A stretch of DNA of 35,698 bases from contig NZ_AUGR01000030.1 in the NCBI RefSeq assembly GCF_000422765.1, positions 1-35,698 of the forward strand, in the 5' to 3' direction. The first letter of the stretch is position 1, and every line of letters starts with the position of its first letter. The position numbers and the translations under genes are program-made. The DNA comes from Neptunomonas japonica DSM 18939. Its GTDB lineage: Bacteria > Pseudomonadota > Gammaproteobacteria > Pseudomonadales > Balneatricaceae. The notes beneath the pieces were generated by a model that did no database searches, had not been told where the DNA came from, and saw only the letters and a list, made by a program, of their open reading frames with translations. Of the stretch, positions 16,231 to 23,529 are shown piece after piece.

Positions 16231-17589
16231 ATGATGCAAAAGATTCCAGTCCAAATTATCGATGCTTCTACGCTTGCCGTTGATAGCAAAATCCATGTTC
16301 GTTTAACCGAAGGTTTGTTTCAGCAAGCCCGTCGTTTAATCAGTTGGCCATTGCTGTTTGTTTACTTCGCCTTGGTATGGCTACAAGTTGATGGGCAACC
16401 CTGGTTGTTATTTGATTTTGGGCAGCGACGTATACTGCTTTTTGGAACCTCTCTGTCATGGCATGATTTACCATTACTGGCAGGAATCATGATTGCAGGC
16501 ACCAGCTTATTATTTTTTATGGCGGTAGGCTGGGGACGTGTTTGGTGTGGTTTCGCTTGTCCACAGAGCATCTGGACATGGGTATTTATCCGCATAGAAC
16601 AATGGACTGAAGGGCGCGCTAATATCCGTGCACGCCAAGAACGCCAACCGTTACGCGGTATCCTGCTTTTGCGTCGTATCAGTAAGCATTTTTTATGGAT
16701 TAGCTTCGCTCTTTTTACAGCAGTGACCTTTACCGGCTACTTTATTCCCATTCGCGAACTCGTAGCAGACTTATTCACATGGCAAGCAGGCACAGGCACC
16801 CTTGGCTGGTTGGTCTGCATGGCAGCCCTGACTTACCTTAATGCAGGGCTCGTAAGAGAAAAGATATGTTTACACGCATGTCCATACTCTCGCTTTCAAG
16901 GCGTCATGTTTGATGACCAAACGCGTACCGTTAGCTATGATAAAAGTCGAGGAGAGCCTCGTAGTAATAAACGATCTTCTGACGGTAGCAGCGGCGACTG
17001 TGTAGATTGCGGCCTTTGTGTGCAAGTGTGTCCAACAGGAATTGATATTAGAGATGGCCTGCAAGCCGCCTGTATCGATTGCGGTGCCTGCATTGATGCC
17101 TGCGATGCCGTGATGACAAAAATACAACGCCCCAAAGGCTTAATTCGGTTTTGCTCCGAAGACCAATTAGCAAAAATTAGCAGTCCACTTTGGCGACCTC
17201 GCCTGATCGCTTACCTATTAGTATCGCTGACAACCATCGCGGCTGTAGTTTATGGGTTTACCGATAAAACAGAACTGTTAGTAGAGATCAGACGAGACCG
17301 GGGAGCACTGTTCCACCAACTTGATGAAGAAACAGTCTGCAACCGTTACTTATTTAAGGTAGAAAGTTTCAACCCAGAGCTTCAAGCATTAAACCTGTCA
17401 GTTTCGGGAATAACAGGCGCATACCTAGAAGGCATGAAAAGAATAGAAAAATCTAATTTTGCGCAATGGCTACCTTATAGAGTGTGTGCTCAACCCACGT
17501 CTACGTCAAATAATCAGCTCCAGATACACTTTCAGGAGAACAACTTCGAAACAATTAAGAAGACTACTTTTATAACGTCAGCTCGCTGA
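16231..17589 (+). CDS. ccoG: CcoG/FixG/RdxA-type iron-sulfur membrane protein (cytochrome cbb3 oxidase accessory)
   Basis: Five membrane helices with WGRVWCGFACPQSIWTW in the NapH/FixG-type domain, then a ferredoxin module (CVDCGLCVQVCPTGIDI ... CIDCGACIDACDAV) giving two 4Fe-4S clusters. A membrane anchor and an Ig-like periplasmic C-terminal domain (about 350-452) follow. CcoG reduces Cu(II) during assembly of cbb3 oxidase. Normally it sits beside ccoNOPQ or ccoIS. Here none is present and its divergent neighbour is a MocR regulator, so it may be a second copy with another task. The C-terminal domain ends slightly shorter than in the usual 470-residue proteins. Confidence 0.87.
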   Translation: MMQKIPVQIIDASTLAVDSKIHVRLTEGLFQQARRLISWPLLFVYFALVWLQVDGQPWLLFDFGQRRILLFGTSLSWHDLPLLAGIMIAGTSLLFFMAVGWGRVWCGFACPQSIWTWVFIRIEQWTEGRANIRARQERQPLRGILLLRRISKHFLWISFALFTAVTFTGYFIPIRELVADLFTWQAGTGTLGWLVCMAALTYLNAGLVREKICLHACPYSRFQGVMFDDQTRTVSYDKSRGEPRSNKRSSDGSSGDCVDCGLCVQVCPTGIDIRDGLQAACIDCGACIDACDAVMTKIQRPKGLIRFCSEDQLAKISSPLWRPRLIAYLLVSLTTIAAVVYGFTDKTELLVEIRRDRGALFHQLDEETVCNRYLFKVESFNPELQALNLSVSGITGAYLEGMKRIEKSNFAQWLPYRVCAQPTSTSNNQLQIHFQENNFETIKKTTFITSAR

Positions 17590-17642
17590 ATTAATTACAA
17601 GCTTTACTCGCCCTACTAACAAGAGGCCTAGTTTATTTCATA

Positions 17643-17675
17643 GTACCCACGCTCTTACTAAAGAGCGCTGGGTAC
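17643..17675. terminator. Strong hairpin between ccoG and the convergent C39 locus
   Basis: GTACCCA-CGCTCTT, loop ACTA, AAGAGCG-C-TGGGTAC: 14 base pairs with one bulged C. There is no T-run, so it may be a bidirectional barrier or a transcript 3' stabiliser rather than a classic terminator. Confidence 0.4.
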
Positions 17676-17828
17676 GAACTCTTATTATTGGCGCACCTGT
17701 TTTATAAACAACGAAGCCAAAAATCACTTAATCTGCTCAACGAATTATCGTATTTTGAGAACCGGCAATAGCAGTGAAAAAAACAGGTGAGAGGTTGATG
17801 AATAAAAAGCTGATAGAGAGCTCAGAAT

Positions 17829-18308
17829 TTATTTATACGTTGGGCTGACTAAATCCCTAAAAGTATGGGCGTTATTAATGTCAAATTGCGCATTTTTAAC
17901 ATTGCTTATGTCGATACTGATTGTGTTCAACGTTTTTATGACTTGATTATCTAATCTATTTTGTGTGACAGAATTCAACACCATATTAGTAAAATCTGAC
18001 GCTAAGTCAGATATTTCTGTACGACTACGGCTTAACTCAGTATTTTTTGGTAGCTCAAAATATGAGTAAAATGACTCAATACCATTTTGATATACTCTTT
18101 TATCAAAACTAAAATCTACTACTAAGCCGCTTGGTAAAGTAAAACCACCACGTAAGCTATCCAACTCTGCATCACCTACTTTCTCCCAATCGGCACCAAC
18201 CTGTATTTGATCTAAGGCTTCTGCTGCAAAAACACTGTTTTCTAAAAAACTAGCCATTAGCACGCTACATATAGACAGCGCAGGGATAAAAACACTATGA
18301 GTATTCAT
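17829..18308 (-). CDS. Secreted protein with ELDSLRGG double-glycine motif (putative C39 peptidase substrate)
   Basis: The 159-residue product begins with a hydrophobic signal (residues 5-28, ending VFAAEA). A short acidic segment and ELDSLRGG (48-55) follow. After the GG comes FTLPSGLVVDFSFDKRVYQN, a beta-rich piece, and then a Ser/Thr/Asn-rich region. The ELxxLxGG pattern resembles double-glycine leaders cut by C39 peptidases, and such a peptidase is encoded 29 bp upstream. I recall hypothetical proteins with RGGF...GL..F....VY.NG near C39 genes in other Proteobacteria, but I cannot name a characterised member. GGGGAG precedes the ATG. It is the last gene of the leftward cluster. Confidence 0.75.
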   Translation of the reverse strand: MNTHSVFIPALSICSVLMASFLENSVFAAEALDQIQVGADWEKVGDAELDSLRGGFTLPSGLVVDFSFDKRVYQNGIESFYSYFELPKNTELSRSRTEISDLASDFTNMVLNSVTQNRLDNQVIKTLNTISIDISNVKNAQFDINNAHTFRDLVSPTYK

Positions 18309-18337
18309 CGAAATTCTCCCCTATAAAAATACTACCC

Positions 18338-19012
18338 CTAAAAATCATAATTACCTGGCTGTAATAGATTAAATGCACCCAAACTTGCACGACTAATGAC
18401 TGTGTCCAAAGGAGCCTTAACACGAACGTTCCACTCACGGGAGTCTTGAAAATGCTCAGAAGCGATGCTGTTATCATCTCTTATTAAAAATAGTATTCGC
18501 TTCTCCCACATCTTTATAAAATCACTACGCGGTACTACTTTCACACCTACAGATGGGTCCCCTACCAACACTTCAGTATTACTAGCTCCTTTAATAATAA
18601 CAAAATGGAGGTACCCATTATTATTTATTATTGTTATAGCAGGGACTTTAAGATTATCGAGGCTCATTCTGAATCCATCTGATCGATATCCACGTCTTTC
18701 TAAAAATCGTTTCATATCAAGCAATGAAAACCCTTGCTGCTGAATTTTTAACTTATCACCTCTTTTAAACATATCTAAAAATACATTTTGTTCACTAATA
18801 TCATCTTCATAATGGAACGTAAGAAGGCTGGCTAGCGCTGCGGATCCACAGCTAAAATCATATTTCTGTTTATAAACGGTTGTGAATTTTCGTTCATTAA
18901 AACTCACGACGGGAATACTATAGTTCCCCCCTACTGAAAATCCATTCAACTCAATCGCTTGAGTTTTTAAATGAATAAAAAACAACAAAAATATAAATAC
19001 TAATACTCTCAT
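18338..19012 (-). CDS. Secreted C39-family cysteine peptidase (FapD-like)
   Basis: A signal peptide (MRVLVFIFLLFFIHLKTQA) is followed by one C39 domain with no ABC transporter. The visible triad is Cys55 (QKYDFSCGSAALASLL), His136 (NGYLHFVIIKG) and Asp152 (VLVGDPSVG), with Gln49 as the likely oxyanion residue. C39 domains normally remove double-glycine leaders. Stand-alone periplasmic ones include FapD of Pseudomonas Fap amyloid operons. An ATG at 19030 overlaps the upstream stop by 4 bp. I prefer 19012, six codons later, because AAAGGA sits 6 nt before it and a cleaner signal results. Genes on both sides encode ELDxxRG(x)GG proteins, its probable substrates. Confidence 0.85.
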   Translation of the reverse strand: MRVLVFIFLLFFIHLKTQAIELNGFSVGGNYSIPVVSFNERKFTTVYKQKYDFSCGSAALASLLTFHYEDDISEQNVFLDMFKRGDKLKIQQQGFSLLDMKRFLERRGYRSDGFRMSLDNLKVPAITIINNNGYLHFVIIKGASNTEVLVGDPSVGVKVVPRSDFIKMWEKRILFLIRDDNSIASEHFQDSREWNVRVKAPLDTVISRASLGAFNLLQPGNYDF

Positions 19013-19026
19013 AAATAGTCCTTTCT

Positions 19027-19389
19027 TCATGGAGATATAGTTACATTAATAATGGTTGAGTCCTGGATAATGACATTATTTCCTGTATTTTGTATAATAG
19101 AAAAAACACCACTGGCTTCAGAAAATGAACCTTTATCAATGATATTGAAGCCAGTAAAATTATTGTTAGCTGTATTGTTTGATAGCTCAGCCTCAACATT
19201 TGAATTTACAATGCTTGTTATATCAATAATTCCACCACGACCACGAACTTTATCCAGCTCATCCAATAGTACTGCATCAGGATTAACTAAAAACTGATTT
19301 ACTTCCTGCGGTAACGCTCTTGCTGATCCAACATAAAAATAAACTAATGGGATAATAAATAAGTAAAGTTTTCTGTTAAACGCTATCAT
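19027..19389 (-). CDS. Small secreted protein with ELDKVRGRGG motif and amyloid-like C-terminus
   Basis: The frame is open to 19464, but AAGGAGAATGTG immediately before ATG 19389 fixes the start, giving 120 residues. A signal peptide (residues 1-24) is followed by LLDELDKVRGRGG (41-53), again a double-glycine-like leader. The C-terminal part is polar and beta-prone, with SGVFSIIQNTGNNVIIQDST (93-112), the kind of Q/N/G/V-rich strand found in bacterial functional amyloid subunits. By position it could be a minor or nucleator subunit to the large repeat protein upstream. It overlaps the possible first ATG of the C39 gene by 4 bp, so the pair is translationally coupled. Confidence 0.75.
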   Translation of the reverse strand: MIAFNRKLYLFIIPLVYFYVGSARALPQEVNQFLVNPDAVLLDELDKVRGRGGIIDITSIVNSNVEAELSNNTANNNFTGFNIIDKGSFSEASGVFSIIQNTGNNVIIQDSTIINVTISP

Positions 19390-19411
19390 CACATTCTCCT
19401 TTTTATTATAT

Positions 19412-19438
19412 AGGTTGCCGGCAATGAGCCGACAACCT
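19412..19438 (-). other. Intra-operon hairpin between the repeat protein and the next gene
   Basis: In the leftward transcript, AGGUUGUCGGC pairs along all 11 positions (one U-G) with GCCGGCAACCU around a 5-nt loop. It stands between the stop of the large repeat gene and the next ribosome site, and has no following U-run in that direction. Such hairpins commonly protect the upstream message or reduce read-through, giving more structural subunit than peptidase. Confidence 0.6.
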
Positions 19439-19476
19439 TTTTCAGGTGATGAATAAATCAACACATATTATTATAG

Positions 19477-20844
19477 CTATTGGTTTACATTCACATTTCC
19501 TTGGAAAGAAACCTGCTGTTGTGTCAAAGCGTTAGCCCCAGCATTTTGGACAGTTTGGTTGACACCTGCAGTTCCATTGAAGGTATTTGTCATATTGTTT
19601 TCACCGCCTCCTAAGCGACCTGCCCGAGATGGATAACCATACGTATTACCAGTAACCGTACCCATCAAGTCTGAGTTGTTTACACTGTAAGTCGTTGTTG
19701 CTGATCCTCCTCCATTTGCTGCAGAGGTACCAGTACCACTAGCGTTAGAATAACTATTATCACTATTATCACTATTATCTACTGTGGCTGTACTGTTATT
19801 GTTTGCTGCTGCAGCCCCCATAGCGGTTGCTGATGCGGCACTGTTGTCGCTGTTGTTACTATTATCCGACGTTGCTGTGCTGTTATTGTTTGCAGCGGCT
19901 GAACCGGCAGCACTGGCATTTGCCATACTGTGATCTGAACTATCAGAGTTATCAGAGGTTGCTGTACTGTTATTGTTTGCTGCTGCAGAACCAGGAGCAC
20001 TGGCATTCGCCATACTGTGATCTGAACGATCAGAATTTGCTGTACTTCCATTGTTTGCTGCTGCATCGGCGGCTGTAGCAGAACTGTTATCAGAGTTATC
20101 CGAACTATTGCTGTTATCGGAGTTATTGCTGTTATCGGAATTATTGTTGGCTACATTATCGACAGCCACATCCACAGTTACATCATTATCGGCCGTGCTG
20201 TTGTTACTATTGTCTGAGTTATTAGTGTTATCGGTACTGTTATCAGAGTTGTTACTATTGTCATCATTATCAGCAGTACTATTATCAGAGTTATTAGTAT
20301 TATCCATACTATTATCTGAGTTATTGCTGTTGTCATCGTTGTCAGCAGTTCTGTTATCGGAGTTATTGCTGTTATCGGAGCTGTTACTGTTGTCATCGTT
20401 GTCAGCGGTGCTGTTATCCGAGTTATTGGTGTTATCTGAATTATTGCTGTTATCGGAGTTGTTACTGTTGTCATCGTTGTCAGCAGTGCTGTTATCCGAG
20501 TTATTGGTGTTATCTGAATTATTGCTGTTATCGGAGTTGTTACTGTTGTCATCGTTGTCAGCAGTGCTGTTATCCGAATTATTGGTATTATCGGAGTTGT
20601 TACTGTTGTCATCGTTGTCAGCGGTACTGTTATCCGAGTTATTGGTATTATCCGTGTTGTCTGTACCTACAGCCGAGGAGTTCTCATTAGCGGTACCTGA
20701 TCCATCTCCACTCGTCTCAGAACTGGCTGTAGCCGTTTGTGTTTGTGCCGAATCCGTCGCTGTATTGGTCGGGTTTGCCCACGCATTAGTGGTTGTTCCC
20801 AAAATAAGCGCAATACTAGCTGCTAGCAATTTAGTATTATTCAT
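19477..20844 (-). CDS. Secreted Asn/Asp/Ser-rich repeat protein, putative amyloid/biofilm structural subunit
   Basis: The 455-residue product has a signal peptide (about 1-23, ending NAWA). An N-terminal Thr/Ser-rich stretch is followed by residues 62-255, built almost only of N, S, D and T. That block has six TADNDDNS modules, 20-26 residues apart, and a seventh degenerate one. Residues 256-375 hold about four Ala-rich repeats (AAANNNSTATSDNS pattern). The unique end (380-455) includes GTAGVNQTVQNAGANALTQQ, which resembles the GVN...GxNNQQ ends of FapC-type amyloid proteins. The repeats are strongly acidic and cysteine-free, so calcium binding or extended surface structure is possible. GGAG precedes the ATG. 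The function is inferred from composition and neighbours. Confidence 0.8.
   Translation of the reverse strand: MNNTKLLAASIALILGTTTNAWANPTNTATDSAQTQTATASSETSGDGSGTANENSSAVGTDNTDNTNNSDNSTADNDDNSNNSDNTNNSDNSTADNDDNSNNSDNSNNSDNTNNSDNSTADNDDNSNNSDNSNNSDNTNNSDNSTADNDDNSNSSDNSNNSDNRTADNDDNSNNSDNSMDNTNNSDNSTADNDDNSNNSDNSTDNTNNSDNSNNSTADNDVTVDVAVDNVANNNSDNSNNSDNSNSSDNSDNSSATAADAAANNGSTANSDRSDHSMANASAPGSAAANNNSTATSDNSDSSDHSMANASAAGSAAANNNSTATSDNSNNSDNSAASATAMGAAAANNNSTATVDNSDNSDNSYSNASGTGTSAANGGGSATTTYSVNNSDLMGTVTGNTYGYPSRAGRLGGGENNMTNTFNGTAGVNQTVQNAGANALTQQQVSFQGNVNVNQ
19720..20661 (-). repeat. Two arrays of in-frame coding repeats
   Basis: Array 1 (20080-20661) has units of about 60-78 bp, each containing the TADNDDNS codons. 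Two adjacent 26-residue units are identical in protein. Array 2 (19720-20079) has about four Ala/Asn-rich units near 90 bp. Unit lengths are multiples of three. The opposite strand shows a spurious Leu/Ser frame caused by the same repeats. Confidence 0.85.
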
Positions 20845-20944
20845 TTTAATGCTCCATTTAATTATTTTTATCTTCGTGACTTATTGATGAATTCCTGAAT
20901 AAAAACCCGACCACCTCCATACAGCTAGGGTGATCTCCCACATC

Positions 20945-20980
20945 TTTAGAATCCATAAATTAATCTTAAAAATCCATAAA
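20945..20980. promoter_or_regulatory. Direct repeats, candidate response-regulator boxes
   Basis: TTTAGAATCCATAAA (20945-20959) and TTAAAAATCCATAAA (20966-20980) repeat with a 21-bp period, two helical turns. A weaker relative, TTAAAAAATCTCTTAA, starts at 20999, about three turns further on. OmpR-family regulators bind direct repeats on one helix face, and such a regulator is encoded alongside. The boxes lie about 100-155 bp before the repeat-protein ATG. Confidence 0.45.
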
Positions 20981-21259
20981 ATAAAAATTAAAAAACCCTT
21001 AAAAAATCTCTTAATTTTTATATAAACAATTATTGCAACACTATGATTTATATGAAAATATTAATTAAAAAATATAAATCACTAACTTAATCTAGTACTT
21101 AAATTCCTAGAACATGATTTTTATCAAGAAAAAATAATAGAAATTATTTTTTTAACAACCATTAATAAAACCAAGATAAACTTCAATAAAAACAATATTT
21201 ATAACGTTTCACTATATCAATACAAAAATTAAATATATCAAAAAACCACATGAGCAATA

Positions 21260-21289
21260 TTGATATAACCATAGCCAACACGATAGAAT
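21260..21289 (+). promoter_or_regulatory. Putative sigma-70 promoter of the response regulator
   Basis: TTGATA, an 18-bp spacer and TAGAAT, 30 bp before the ATG. Both hexamers are close to consensus, but the region is so AT-rich that chance matches are likely. Confidence 0.4.
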
Positions 21290-21318
21290 AGAATTAAAAA
21301 CAGTTACAGGATTTCAAC

Positions 21319-22197
21319 ATGGATAACAGTAAAAATCCTATATTGCTAATATCAGACGACAAGTTCATTCTTGGATTGTTAAAAGGATACGGGCTTGCAA
21401 ATCAATTAGATATAAACACAAAATCCGCTTTAGAAAAAATAGATCAAAATGACAAAAAATATAACTATAAATTAATAATTTTCGACATAAGACACCTTGA
21501 TAGAGCATTTACAAAAGAACAACTAAAAGCATTAAAAACAATTCACAATAATAAAAAAACACCTATTTGTGCTATTTCTCATGATACAAACAATAAAGAC
21601 AGTCAAGATGAGTCATGGGTAGATCTTTATCTAGAAAACCCCATAATGGAAAAGCTGGATAGTTATTTACGAGAACACTTCAACTATAACTTTCATCCAT
21701 TCCCTGATAGAAGAAATAATGACCGAAGACATAATAAAAGACGCTCTGAAGATAGCCATAAGTACCTCACAACAGACTCGCCGATTAATAATTCAGAAAA
21801 CCACGACCTAACACAACATGTACATTTCGAAAACTATAAAGTCGGACCTTTCACCGTTAATATCAGCAGCCAATCTGTTTATTTTAAAGAGAAAAATCTA
21901 AAGTTAACCCGTAAAGAATTTAAACTATTTTCACTTCTTGCAGCCGATACTGAGCACGTATTTTCCTCTCAAGAAATAATCAACCATCTATGGAAAGAAA
22001 ATGGCCGCGCAAACAAGTCTGATCTTTACCAATATATGCACTTGTTACGGAAAAAAATTGAAATCGACCCGTATAATCCACACTGGGTATTAACGCTAAA
22101 AGGAATTGGATATAAGTTAAACACCCAACCACTTTATGATGTTAATCAAAAAGAAGCAGAGTCAAAAGATATCAACATAAATCATATACTTCAGTAA
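21319..22197 (+). CDS. Orphan OmpR-family response regulator with degenerate receiver
   Basis: A receiver domain occupies residues 7-118, with the acidic pair Asp13-Asp14, phosphoacceptor Asp56 (LIIFDIRH) and Ser87. The conserved Lys near 107 is replaced by Asn (LENPI instead of xKP), so phospho-signalling may be altered. A linker contains the basic repeat DRRNNDRRHNKRR (130-142). The C-terminal OmpR/PhoB winged helix runs from about 175 to 275 (LTRKEFKLFSLLA ... LRKKIE ... VLTLKGIGYKL). No histidine kinase is nearby. It lies between the repeat-protein operon (divergent) and the outer-membrane gene (convergent), so it probably controls that locus. Codon use is AT-rich like the locus. Confidence 0.85.
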   Translation: MDNSKNPILLISDDKFILGLLKGYGLANQLDINTKSALEKIDQNDKKYNYKLIIFDIRHLDRAFTKEQLKALKTIHNNKKTPICAISHDTNNKDSQDESWVDLYLENPIMEKLDSYLREHFNYNFHPFPDRRNNDRRHNKRRSEDSHKYLTTDSPINNSENHDLTQHVHFENYKVGPFTVNISSQSVYFKEKNLKLTRKEFKLFSLLAADTEHVFSSQEIINHLWKENGRANKSDLYQYMHLLRKKIEIDPYNPHWVLTLKGIGYKLNTQPLYDVNQKEAESKDININHILQ

Positions 22198-22222
22198 AAA
22201 AGCCATGTTTTATTACATGGCT
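22194..22222 (-). terminator. Intrinsic terminator of the outer-membrane gene
   Basis: In leftward reading, AGCCATG/CATGGCT with an 8-nt loop is followed by a T-run (complement of A 22195-22200). It lies 26 bp past the stop of the beta-barrel gene and at the end of the convergent regulator gene. Confidence 0.75.
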
Positions 22223-22248
22223 ATATAATGAAATAATATGTGATTAAT

Positions 22249-23529
22249 TTATAAAATTGACATTGGCACTCTCAAACTAAGTCTTACATCCTGTGCATCC
22301 TCAGTTGTTCCAATACCTAGCGATAAATTAATATTTTTTTCTGGTGAAAGTTTTAAAGAATAGCCAATGGACAACTGCCCAATATCCAATACACTTCCTT
22401 TTACACTCATGTCATCTATCTTTGATTCAAAAACATGTTTGTGTGAATAACCAAGGCTAAATGAGGAATGCTCATTTAACGAGAAACCTAACCCAAAGCT
22501 CATTCCCAACGTATCACCAGGATCCACTGTACCGATACTTTCATCAGTCTCAGCATTATAGCTATAGCTTAAATTACCAAAAAACACTCCCGGGTCTGTT
22601 GGATACAACGCCGTTAGGCTTGGTTGAATACTTATATATCCAGAACCGGTCGGTAACTCCGTTGGAAACTCTGCTCCCGCCGTTGATTGAACATATTCAA
22701 CCTCAAAAGGGCTAGTACCAGTTGGCATAGTAACTAATAAGTTACCCACAAAAATTGGCCAACCATCATTACCGTTATTTAATTGATAGCGTGCAGCAAA
22801 CTCCAAATCACCAATACCACCACCGCTGGCATCAAATATTTCGTCCTCACCAACACCAATACTTACAGGCCGTGATCTTTGACTATCTGACCGATAAACA
22901 TAAGGTAATTTAAATTCGAGCTCTAACCGATCGGTCATACCGTAGCGCGCAGTTAAACTCGCAATTGTGCTATGGCGCTTAATCTCTCGTAAATCAATGA
23001 GCCCTACCGCTAATGCCGGTAAAAATGTGAATGCATCTAGGAAGACTCTATTGTTCGAGTTATATGAATACTCAATAGAAGGCTCTAGAATCAATTTTCC
23101 TTTTTTAGTTAACACTCCACCCACGGTATTACTCAGTCTAGGAATTTCTGGCGGAGTAGTATCCTTCACTCTTTTAGGGGGGCGTTGCCCGACAGGAGAA
23201 GACGGTAAATTTCTCTGTTGTGAAGCAATCTGATATTGGCGCTTAGCCGAAGGCTTTGGGGCCACTTTATTGGATATGGTATCGAGCCGAGACTTCAACT
23301 TATCTATCTCATTTCCTTGTCGTGCTATAATTTCTCTTTGCTTTTCAAACTCTCTTTGTTGCTCAGCCACTAATTGCTGATATTGCTTTAAAATAGCTTC
23401 GTTAGAAATACTAACTTCCGAAAACACATCTCCTGAATACAAGACCAATGTATAAAAAATCGCGCCGCATGGAAAAAACTGACGAGATACTTTTTTAATA
23501 TCATTTTTATTAGATTTAATACCCTTCAC
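22249..23529 (-). CDS. Coiled-coil plus beta-barrel outer-membrane protein (FapF-like exporter candidate)
   Basis: The frame starts at a GTG with AAGGG 6 nt upstream; 426 residues. A signal peptide (about 12-38) is followed by a coiled coil (44-86, EAILKQYQQLVAEQQREFEK onward), a Pro-rich linker (90-131) and NTVGGVLTKKGKLILEP (134-150). About 275 residues of alternating amphipathic strands then make an outer-membrane barrel of the Phenol_MetA_deg-like transporter group, ending LSLRVPMSIL. A trimeric coiled coil plugging a barrel is the plan of FapF, which exports Fap amyloid. Sequence identity to FapF cannot be claimed by eye. The GG at 137-138 at the coil-barrel junction might also be a C39 site. 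It is monocistronic, with its own terminator. Confidence 0.75.
   Translation of the reverse strand: MKGIKSNKNDIKKVSRQFFPCGAIFYTLVLYSGDVFSEVSISNEAILKQYQQLVAEQQREFEKQREIIARQGNEIDKLKSRLDTISNKVAPKPSAKRQYQIASQQRNLPSSPVGQRPPKRVKDTTPPEIPRLSNTVGGVLTKKGKLILEPSIEYSYNSNNRVFLDAFTFLPALAVGLIDLREIKRHSTIASLTARYGMTDRLELEFKLPYVYRSDSQRSRPVSIGVGEDEIFDASGGGIGDLEFAARYQLNNGNDGWPIFVGNLLVTMPTGTSPFEVEYVQSTAGAEFPTELPTGSGYISIQPSLTALYPTDPGVFFGNLSYSYNAETDESIGTVDPGDTLGMSFGLGFSLNEHSSFSLGYSHKHVFESKIDDMSVKGSVLDIGQLSIGYSLKLSPEKNINLSLGIGTTEDAQDVRLSLRVPMSIL

Larger units (their letters stand above)
20845..21318. other. AT-rich divergent intergenic region of the amyloid-like locus
   Basis: About 474 bp without a gene, very AT-rich with many A- and T-tracts, separating the repeat-protein gene from the divergent response regulator. 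It holds the direct repeats and the promoter listed separately. No convincing sigma-54 site was seen. Tracts like these favour bending and H-NS-like silencing. Confidence 0.6.

Noticed and set aside
17643-17675. Integron attC-like or IS inverted-repeat site
   Set aside because: Hairpin only. There are no R/L core boxes, no integrase and no second copy in the window.
19720-20661. Possible CRISPR array from regular short repeats
   Set aside because: Repeats are in-frame coding units without unique spacers of constant length, and no cas genes are present.
20051-20887. 278-codon rightward frame rich in Leu/Ser opposite the repeat protein
   Set aside because: It is the antisense image of the N/D/S repeats. 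It has no signal, domain or ribosome site.
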